Positions 1 to 4,599 of a stretch of DNA of 7,171 nt are shown here, in pieces. The notes beneath the pieces are model-generated. The model saw only the letters and a program-made list of their open reading frames with translations. It did not search any database and was not told the DNA's origin. Source of the stretch: Spirochaetaceae bacterium (GTDB lineage Bacteria > Spirochaetota > Spirochaetia > DSM-27196 > PXBQ01); the NCBI GenBank assembly GCA_003566875.1, contig PXBQ01000410.1:1-7171 (forward strand), in the 5' to 3' direction. Made by a program: the position numbers and the translations under genes. Each line of letters begins with the position of its first letter. Within the stretch, counting starts at the first letter, position 1.

Positions 1-5
1 GGGAG

Positions 6-1304
6 ATGCTGCCCGGAAAAGACCTGGTTCTTCTTCGGAACGGAAGGTCGGATTTAATCGATCTCGTAACGTGCATCTGTCTGTACGCGGTCGAGGCGGA
101 GAAGATCCGCCGGAAACTGTCGCATCCGGTCGTGATGAGTGTGCTCGATTCCGCGACGAGCCTGGACGCGCTTCCGTTTACCGCCGAGGAGGCCCAGTCG
201 TTGCGGGCAATTTGGCCCACCGATACGGTTGGGCGGCTTCGCGACATTGTGCGCCACCGTGAGACGTTCGGAGTAGACGTGCGGCGTTCACGACACAACT
301 ACAACAGCCGGCGGTCCGAGCGATGGATCTCTCAGGTCGCAGACGCTACGCGCGACTTCATCGGCTGCTACCCGTCGGCGCTCGGCGACGACTTCGCGGT
401 GCACATCATCAGTAGCAACACGCATTCGGTCACAAACTGCATCAACCCGTGGTTTCGCGAGCAGCACGACAATATCGTGACGTGGGCGCGATCGATCTTG
501 CACCCGTACCTCGATGAGGACTGGGAGCATCCGTCGGACCTGATTTATGCGTTGGCACGGGAGTACTGTGCGGCGTCTCCGGAGCGGGGGCCGATGCCGG
601 ACGACGCCGGCGTGGCGCGCGGTGTGTACTGGATGAAAGAGACGGCGTCTACCGGAATCCAGGTGCAGCTGATCGACAGTGCGCGCTTGTCGCAGAGTGG
701 GCTCGATCCCGCGATTCGACCGCCGAACGACGGCAAGCGGTTCCTGATCGTGAACATCGACTACGCGTTCGGCGAGCAGGCGCAGCACATTATGCGAAAC
801 CTTCTGATGCTGTTCGGGCGAAACCTCGAGAGCATCAACTTCCTCGGCAAAGCCGGCGCGCTCGTCGGACGCCGTGGTGACATCCTCGTGCCGACGGCTT
901 TCGTCGAGCAGAGTACCGACTTTTTCCAGCCCATGCCCCGCGACATGGCCGACGACGCCGAACTTCTTGGCCTTCGGGGACGACGCGTCCACGCCGGGCC
1001 GATGCTCACGGTCGACGGAACCCTTCTTCAGAACCGCCTTATGCTGCGGTTCTACCGAAAACTCTGGGGATGCGTCGGTCTCGAGATGGAAGGGTCTTAC
1101 TACTATCGGCAGGTGCTCGAATCGTCGCAACTCGGCGTGATCGCCGATGACGTCGCTCTTCGTTTTTTCTATTACGTGTCCGATTTGCCGCTCGAACACG
1201 GCGCGGCGCTTTCCTCACCCTTGTCGGCGACAGAGGGGCTTCCGCCCTTATACGCTATCACCCGGTCTATTTTGAGTGGTATTTTCCGTCGTCAATCCGT
1301 GTGA
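6..1304 (+). CDS. Uncharacterised protein with C-terminal nucleoside-phosphorylase-like domain (probably 5'-partial)
   Basis: The visible reading frame gives 432 residues. The C-terminal half (about 244-410) resembles the PNP/MTA-SAH-nucleosidase fold. It has a hydrophobic strand (FLIVNIDYAFG), a glycine-rich GKAGAL turn at 281-286, GDILVPTAF at 291-299, GLEMEG at 358-363 (the usual ribose-binding Met-Glu) and VSD at 391-393 (the position of the catalytic Asp). The N-terminal 240 residues are mostly helical-looking and match no domain I can name; the whole may be one of the DUF families of spirochaetes and Bacteroidetes. The true start is uncertain: GGGAG directly abuts the ATG, too close to act as a ribosome binding site, and the preceding in-frame codon (GAG) is open, so the gene probably begins upstream of the window. 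There is no signal peptide or membrane segment in the visible part, so it is presumably cytoplasmic. The substrate is unknown; nucleoside or nucleotide glycosidic-bond cleavage is inferred from fold only. Its 3' end overlaps the convergent receiver gene by 57 bp. Confidence 0.8.
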   Translation: MLPGKDLVLLRNGRSDLIDLVTCICLYAVEAEKIRRKLSHPVVMSVLDSATSLDALPFTAEEAQSLRAIWPTDTVGRLRDIVRHRETFGVDVRRSRHNYNSRRSERWISQVADATRDFIGCYPSALGDDFAVHIISSNTHSVTNCINPWFREQHDNIVTWARSILHPYLDEDWEHPSDLIYALAREYCAASPERGPMPDDAGVARGVYWMKETASTGIQVQLIDSARLSQSGLDPAIRPPNDGKRFLIVNIDYAFGEQAQHIMRNLLMLFGRNLESINFLGKAGALVGRRGDILVPTAFVEQSTDFFQPMPRDMADDAELLGLRGRRVHAGPMLTVDGTLLQNRLMLRFYRKLWGCVGLEMEGSYYYRQVLESSQLGVIADDVALRFFYYVSDLPLEHGAALSSPLSATEGLPPLYAITRSILSGIFRRQSV

Positions 1305-1673
1305 TACGTCATCGATGAGCTTCTGGAGTTCCTCCGCGTCAAGAGGTTTCGCAACGTAACGCGTCATTCCTGCATCACGAAACCGCGCCCGATCCTCCTG
1401 CCCCGTGTACGCGGTCATCGCGACGATCGGGACTGCGTGATCTAGAACGGACGATGTTTCGTCGCGGATGATGCGCGAGGCTTCGATTCCGTCCAACTGC
1501 GGCATTTGAACGTCCATGAGCACGATGTCGTAACGGTTCTTCGTCAGCTCTTCGATCGCTTCGCGACCGTTGTCCTTCGTGACGACAGTCACACCATCGC
1601 GTTTCAGGATGTGTTGCGCGACGATTTGGTTGATCCTATTGTCCTCGACGAGAAGAACACGTGTGTTTCTCAT
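1248..1673 (-). CDS. Stand-alone response-regulator receiver-domain protein
   Basis: This 141-residue protein is a single CheY-like receiver domain with no output domain. Visible landmarks are the acidic pair E10/D11 in LLVEDN, the phospho-acceptor D54 in DIVLMDVQMPQLDG, the switch Thr T87 in VAMTA and the conserved K109 in AKPL, so all catalytic residues are present and it should be phosphorylatable. The wording (VEDNRINQ, MDVQMPQLDGIEA, MTAYTGQEDRARFRDAGM) is typical of receivers fused to hybrid histidine kinases, so it probably takes part in a phosphorelay with an unlinked kinase. I chose the ATG at 1673 because the receiver fold begins right after it and GAGGA lies just upstream (3-nt gap, rather short). 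A TTG-initiated form 21 residues longer (to 1736) is possible, but the extra residues do not look like part of the domain. It lies 117 bp downstream of thrH on the same strand, and its last 57 bp overlap the convergent phosphorylase-like gene. Partner and output are unknown. Confidence 0.9.
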   Translation of the reverse strand: MRNTRVLLVEDNRINQIVAQHILKRDGVTVVTKDNGREAIEELTKNRYDIVLMDVQMPQLDGIEASRIIRDETSSVLDHAVPIVAMTAYTGQEDRARFRDAGMTRYVAKPLDAEELQKLIDDVSHGLTTENTTQNRPGDSV

Positions 1674-1701
1674 GAATCCTCGGTGACGATCAGTCGTATC
1701 T

Positions 1702-1714
1702 GCGCCGGAGGCGC
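1702..1714. repeat. Small GC-rich hairpin in the receiver-gene leader
   Basis: An inverted repeat GCGCC-GGA-GGCGC (5-bp stem, 3-nt loop) lies about 29 nt upstream of the receiver-gene ATG. It is too short to be a terminator and has no T-run. It might influence translation of the receiver gene; nothing else supports a role. Confidence 0.25.
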
Positions 1715-1761
1715 GTAACTCACTTTCGATAGACAACCCATAACAAGAATATAATGCCTCG

Positions 1762-1783
1762 GCTCGGCCGGGGAAAGCCGAGC
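1762..1783 (-). terminator. Possible weak terminator after thrH
   Basis: There is a perfect 7-bp inverted repeat (GCTCGGC / GCCGAGC) with an 8-nt loop, starting about 8 nt after the thrH stop on the minus strand. The sequence that follows (CGAGGCATTATATTCTTG) is only partly U-rich, so it may be a leaky terminator or a 3'-end-protecting hairpin rather than a strong stop. It could separate thrH expression from the receiver gene downstream. Confidence 0.4.
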
Positions 1784-1790
1784 TTGCCCG

Positions 1791-2402
1791 TCACGCGTGC
1801 GACTTTGCGTGGTTGAGCAAAAAAGCGAGTAACTCGTCGTACTCGACGAAGCGCGGAAGGTCAGGAAATTCGGTCGCGATGCGGTCCGGCGCGCGAAATA
1901 ACGCACCGTGGTCGGCTGCCATGATCATCGAGAGGTCGTTGTACGAATCACCGACCGCGGTGACCTCGAGCCCCATCGAACGAAATGCATCCACCGCGCG
2001 TTTCTTGCCGTCCTGCTGCCGAAGCTTGTATCGTCGGATCATGCCCGTTGAGTCGACGACCAGTTCGTTACAAAATAGCGTCGGGCGCCCGAGCTGGTCC
2101 ATGAGGCTATCGGCGAACTGCACAAACGTATCGGAGAGGATCACGACCTGGCGACTCGCCCGGAGAGTATCGAGAAATCGCGATGCACCCGGTAGCGGGT
2201 TGATCGTCGCGATCACGGACCGGATATCGTCGAGGCCGATGTGATTCCGGGTGAGTATCTCGATACGGCGTCGCATGAGCTCGTCGTAGTCGGTTATATC
2301 GCGTGTCGTGAGACGGAGATCGTCGATGCCGGTCTTTTCGGCGACGCTTATCCATATCTCGGGTACAAGAACGCCTTCGAGGTCTAAGCATACGAGTTTC
2401 AC
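1791..2402 (-). CDS. thrH: ThrH: phosphoserine phosphatase / homoserine phosphotransferase
   Basis: The 203-residue protein is a HAD-superfamily phosphotransferase closely matching ThrH in length (Pseudomonas ThrH is about 205 residues) and wording. It opens with KLVCLDLEGVLVPEIW, containing the nucleophile D7 in the DxE form characteristic of ThrH rather than the DxD of ordinary SerB. It continues with EKTGID, TTRDI.DYDELM and the motif II serine in VVILSDTF, and reaches motif IV GDSYND, which binds Mg2+. ThrH dephosphorylates phosphoserine and can pass the phosphate to homoserine, linking serine and threonine synthesis; it acts in the cytosol. I chose the GTG at 2402 because it aligns with the family's N-terminus. 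A GTG at 2438 would add 12 residues unlike the family and would lie inside the predicted promoter. There is no Shine-Dalgarno in front of the chosen GTG. The gene lies 86 bp downstream of marR on the same strand, with a hairpin between, so it is probably transcribed at least partly on its own. Confidence 0.93.
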   Translation of the reverse strand: MKLVCLDLEGVLVPEIWISVAEKTGIDDLRLTTRDITDYDELMRRRIEILTRNHIGLDDIRSVIATINPLPGASRFLDTLRASRQVVILSDTFVQFADSLMDQLGRPTLFCNELVVDSTGMIRRYKLRQQDGKKRAVDAFRSMGLEVTAVGDSYNDLSMIMAADHGALFRAPDRIATEFPDLPRFVEYDELLAFLLNHAKSHA

Positions 2403-2408
2403 GCCGCA

Positions 2409-2437
2409 TTTATACCATGTATCGTCGGCTGTATCCA
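2409..2437 (-). promoter_or_regulatory. Predicted thrH promoter (extended -10)
   Basis: Reading the minus strand, TGGATA (4 of 6 to the sigma70 -35 consensus, 2432-2437) is followed after 17 bp by TATAAA (5 of 6 to -10, 2409-2414), which is preceded by TGG, making an extended -10. Transcription would start near 2402, on or next to the thrH GTG, implying an almost leaderless message. This is pattern-based only. Confidence 0.4.
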
Positions 2438-2446
2438 CGGGTATTC

Positions 2447-2467
2447 GCTGAGAAGGATCCTCTCAGC
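2447..2467 (-). terminator. Hairpin between marR and thrH (terminator-like, no U-tract)
   Basis: There is a perfect 7-bp inverted repeat GCTGAGA / TCTCAGC with a 7-nt loop AGGATCC, 21 nt beyond the marR stop codon. No run of T follows on either strand, so intrinsic termination would be weak. It may stabilise the marR 3' end or reduce read-through into thrH. A protein-binding site is also possible. Confidence 0.35.
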
Positions 2468-2488
2468 CGTGCGTCGGCAATCGTGGTG

Positions 2489-3013
2489 TCAATCGTGGTT
2501 ATCGTGTCTGTCGATTTCCGCACCGAAAAACTCGCCGTCGCGCATCGCCGGCTGAAGCGACAACTCATCGGCGATCGAGTCCGACGCCATCATACGCGAC
2601 AATCTCTGCACGCTCGACAGAATTTGTGTCTGCTCCCACTGTTCGAGGCGTTCGAACTCGCGAACAAAAGCTTCCTGGAAGAACGTGGGATTCGTGTCCA
2701 GCACCGCGCGGCCGTTTTCGGTGATGGTAAGCGTGACTTTCCGGCGATCGTTCTCGCTTCGGCGCCGGACCGCGAGGTTCTTCGATTCCAGCCGGTCGAT
2801 AATGCTCGTGACGGTCGCTTGGCTCAGGCTGACCTGGTTGGCGAGGTGGCCGATCGTGATACCGTCGTGATCGGCGATCTCCCGGAGCAGGACCAACTGC
2901 GGCCCGGTAAGCCCGAACGTCTTGGCAAGGTATCGTGAGTGGATGTCTATTGCACGAATAATGCGCCTGAGACCGATTAGGACTTCCTGGCTTGTTTTTT
3001 GTTCTCCGCTCAT
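2489..3013 (-). CDS. MarR-family transcriptional regulator, candidate osmolyte-gene regulator
   Basis: This 174-residue protein has the MarR winged helix-turn-helix. Helix 1 and 2 residues (LIGLRRIIRAIDIHSRYLAKTFG) are followed by LTGPQLVLLREIA, the HTH region (IGHLANQVSLSQATVTSIIDRLE, recognition helix around SQATVTSIIDRL) and the wing with the family's DRR signature in SENDRRKVTLTIT. A C-terminal dimerisation helix and a polar tail follow. MarR proteins act as dimers on short palindromes, usually repressing nearby genes and often themselves. I chose the ATG at 3013 because GGGA lies 6 nt upstream; an ATG at 3025, four codons earlier, has a weaker site, and the longest form (from 3091) adds unlikely residues. 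It is divergent from proVWX across a 359-bp gap. The residues around helix 1 recall MarR regulators of compatible-solute genes (EctR, CosR type), but that is recollection plus context, and the ligand is unknown. Confidence 0.9.
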   Translation of the reverse strand: MSGEQKTSQEVLIGLRRIIRAIDIHSRYLAKTFGLTGPQLVLLREIADHDGITIGHLANQVSLSQATVTSIIDRLESKNLAVRRRSENDRRKVTLTITENGRAVLDTNPTFFQEAFVREFERLEQWEQTQILSSVQRLSRMMASDSIADELSLQPAMRDGEFFGAEIDRHDNHD

Positions 3014-3112
3014 TGTTTTTCCCATGTCATCGGTCTTCAATTTCTCGTCGGGACTCGCGCGAAGAACGACGCAAACAGCCGCATACTGCATTTATTGGGC
3101 GAGCTTGACAAG

Positions 3113-3124
3113 CCGTCCGGACGG
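3113..3124. repeat. Perfect 12-bp palindrome CCGTCCGGACGG in the marR leader
   Basis: The sequence is its own reverse complement. It directly adjoins a second palindrome, GCTTG-A-CAAGC, at 3103-3113. Both lie in the predicted marR 5' leader, about 90-110 nt before its ATG. They could be protein-binding sites or an RNA hairpin; neither has a T-run. Confidence 0.4.
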
Positions 3125-3161
3125 TCTCGCAGCGCCGTTGCGGTTTCGACGCGAATCTTTC

Positions 3162-3181
3162 TATTCCAAAATATTTGAATA
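3162..3181. promoter_or_regulatory. Candidate MarR operator (20-bp imperfect palindrome)
   Basis: The segment begins TATTC and ends GAATA, and 8 of its 10 symmetric base pairs match, with an AT-rich centre. Size, symmetry and AT-richness are those usual for MarR-dimer operators, and it covers the predicted marR -10 box. Binding by the adjacent MarR protein is inferred. Confidence 0.35.
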
Positions 3182-3196
3182 CGCTTGAATTGTCGA
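3168..3196 (-). promoter_or_regulatory. Predicted marR promoter
   Basis: On the minus strand TCGACA (5 of 6 to -35, plus-strand 3191-3196) and TATTTT (4 of 6 to -10, plus-strand 3168-3173) are separated by 17 bp. Use of this promoter gives a leader of about 150 nt before the marR ATG. The spacer contains the first copy of the repeated 14-mer, and the -10 sits within an imperfect palindrome, which fits autoregulation. Pattern-based only. Confidence 0.35.
3175..3188 (+). repeat. Repeated 14-bp regulatory element, copy 1
   Basis: TTGAATACGCTTGA contains two TTGA units exactly 10 bp apart, one helical turn. It matches copy 2 at 3312-3325 in 12 of 14 positions and in the same orientation. It falls in the spacer of the predicted marR promoter. 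Confidence 0.45.
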
Positions 3197-3311
3197 GAGA
3201 TTTTTTTGGACTATTAAGATAAATTAGACATAAGAGGCAATAATTTCATCGAAAGAGTCAAAAAATGATGCTTTTTTAAGCGCGACTACGGAAAAAATCC
3301 ATAGAGAACTA

Positions 3312-3325
3312 TTGAAAATGCTTGA
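3312..3325 (+). repeat. Repeated 14-bp regulatory element, copy 2
   Basis: TTGAAAATGCTTGA, with the same two TTGA units 10 bp apart, matches copy 1 in 12 of 14 positions. It overlaps the predicted proV -35 box, so a protein bound here would compete with RNA polymerase. The two copies start 137 bp apart, about 13 turns of B-DNA. A looser third form (TTG, five variable bases, GCTTGA) lies at 3095-3108. Confidence 0.45.
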
Positions 3326-3348
3326 CGTTACTCGGGAGAAGCTATAAT
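3322..3348 (+). promoter_or_regulatory. Predicted proVWX promoter
   Basis: TTGACG (5 of 6 to -35, 3322-3327) and a perfect TATAAT (-10, 3343-3348) are separated by 15 bp, two short of optimum. Transcription would start near 3355, giving a leader of about 18 nt, with AGGA at 3356-3359 as the only ribosome-binding candidate, 13 nt from the ATG. The short spacer and AT-rich upstream DNA suit a promoter of low basal strength that needs activation or derepression, but that is inference. Confidence 0.6.
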
Positions 3349-3372
3349 TTGAGACAGGATTGACGAAAAAAA

Positions 3373-4599
3373 ATGGATGATCAAACGAACGAACACGAAC
3401 CAAAGGTCAAAATCAAGATCGAGAATGTATTCAAGATCTTTGGAAAACATCCGGAGCGCGCGCGCAAGATGCTCGCGGACGGGGTTTCCAAGGACGAAAT
3501 ACTGAAAAAAACAGGGCAGGTGGTCGGCGTTGCAGATGCAAGTTTCGACGTGTACGACGGTGAGACTCTCGTCGTCATGGGGCTCTCGGGAAGCGGAAAA
3601 TCGACGCTGTTGCGGTGCGTGAACCGCTTAATCGAGCCGACCTACGGCCGGATCACCGTCGACGGTGTCGATGTCGTAGAGATGGACACCATCGAGCTGC
3701 GCGAACTCCGCCGAAAGAAATTCGGGATGGTGTTTCAGAGTTTTGCGCTGTTCCCGCACAAGACCGTCGTACAGAACGTCGAGTTTGGGCTTGAGGTGCA
3801 GGGGATCGATGCTGAGGTTCGTCGCGACAAGGCGACGCGGGCGCTTGATCTCGTCGGCCTCGGTGGATGGGGAGAGTACTACCCAGACAACCTATCGGGC
3901 GGGATGAAACAGCGCGTCGGTTTGGCGCGCGCGCTCGCCGCCGAGCCGGACGTGCTTCTGATGGATGAAGCTTTCAGCGCGCTTGATCCACTCATCCGGA
4001 CCGATATGCAGGACGAACTCCTGTCTCTCGAGACGCAAGTCAAGAAAACCATCTTGTTCATTACCCATGACCTGGACGAAGCGCTCAAAATGGGCGACCG
4101 CATCGTGCTCATGAAAGACGGCGGAATCGAGCAGATCGGCACGGCCGAGGAGATCCTTGGGAAACCCGCGAGCGATTACGTCGCACGGTTCGTCGAGAAC
4201 GTGGACATCACCAAGGTCCTTACCGCATCGGACGTCATGAAAAAACCGACTTTCGTCGCATTTCTCAGGGATGGACCGCGGACCGCGCTACGCCGGATGC
4301 GCGACGCCGGTCTTTCGGGTATATACGTCGTGCGGCAGAATCATGAGCTGGTTGGATACCTCTCTGCCGAACGCGCGGCAGAGGCGGTCAAAAAGGAAGA
4401 GAAATGGATCGATCACCTAATTGACGGTGACGATGTGCCGACTGCGGCGTTAGACGCGCCGATCAGGCAGATTTTTCCATTGGTAGCCGACGCCAAAATG
4501 CCCGTCGGCGTGGTCGATGAGAAAAACATTCTCCGTGGCGTGATCGTGCGCGGTTCCGTGCTCGGAGCGCTTGCCGAGAGAGGAGAGTACAATGACTGA
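3373..4599 (+). CDS. proV: ProV: glycine betaine/proline ABC importer ATP-binding subunit with tandem CBS domains
   Basis: The 408-residue cytoplasmic ATPase drives uptake of glycine betaine or a related compatible solute; E. coli ProV is about 400 residues. It has the family's N-terminal region with KIFGKHPERARKML, Walker A GLSGSGKST (70-78), Q-loop Q122 in VFQSFALFPH, ABC signature LSGGM (174-178), Walker B LLMDEA (D198, E199), the D-loop SALD, and the switch histidine H232 in FITHD. All catalytic residues are intact. Residues about 280-405 form two CBS repeats (beginning LTASDVMKKP and DVPTAALDAPIRQIF), which in OpuA-type transporters gate activity by ionic strength. The start ATG follows an A-run, with AGGA 13 nt upstream, a rather weak site. 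It is the first gene of proV-proW-proX, and its last 8 bp overlap the proW start. The exact substrate (betaine, proline betaine, choline, carnitine) cannot be told from this subunit. Confidence 0.96.
   Translation: MDDQTNEHEPKVKIKIENVFKIFGKHPERARKMLADGVSKDEILKKTGQVVGVADASFDVYDGETLVVMGLSGSGKSTLLRCVNRLIEPTYGRITVDGVDVVEMDTIELRELRRKKFGMVFQSFALFPHKTVVQNVEFGLEVQGIDAEVRRDKATRALDLVGLGGWGEYYPDNLSGGMKQRVGLARALAAEPDVLLMDEAFSALDPLIRTDMQDELLSLETQVKKTILFITHDLDEALKMGDRIVLMKDGGIEQIGTAEEILGKPASDYVARFVENVDITKVLTASDVMKKPTFVAFLRDGPRTALRRMRDAGLSGIYVVRQNHELVGYLSAERAAEAVKKEEKWIDHLIDGDDVPTAALDAPIRQIFPLVADAKMPVGVVDEKNILRGVIVRGSVLGALAERGEYND
4581..4585 (+). promoter_or_regulatory. proW ribosome binding site inside proV
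   Basis: AGGAG sits 6 nt before the ATG at 4592 within the last codons of proV. It fixes the proW start and supports coupled translation of the two subunits. Confidence 0.75.

Larger units (their letters stand above)
3014..3372. other. Divergent marR-proV regulatory region
   Basis: This is a 359-bp gap without a gene. The part nearest marR is GC-rich and holds two palindromes (3103-3113 and 3113-3124). From about 3160 to 3370 it is strongly AT-rich with several A- or T-runs (3201-3207, 3260-3265, 3272-3277, 3292-3297, 3365-3373), as often seen where DNA bending or nucleoid proteins act. It contains predicted promoters in both directions and a repeated 14-bp element described separately. I see no small ORF or RNA gene that I can support. 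Confidence 0.8.

Noticed and set aside
288..1199. A 303-codon minus-strand frame inside the phosphorylase-like gene
   Set aside because: It is rich in Arg, Val, His and Asp as expected of the reverse frame of a GC-rich gene, with no domain; the plus-strand protein has recognisable motifs.
1674..1736. TTG start adding 21 residues to the receiver protein
   Set aside because: The added residues are not part of the receiver fold, and the ATG at 1673 directly precedes its first strand with GAGGA upstream.
2417..2938. A 173-codon plus-strand frame opposite the MarR gene
   Set aside because: It is the antisense shadow of the MarR coding region, has no ribosome binding site and no recognisable domain.
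4571..4591. Upstream TTG start for proW
   Set aside because: The ATG at 4592 has AGGAG at the right spacing and gives the usual coupled overlap with proV.
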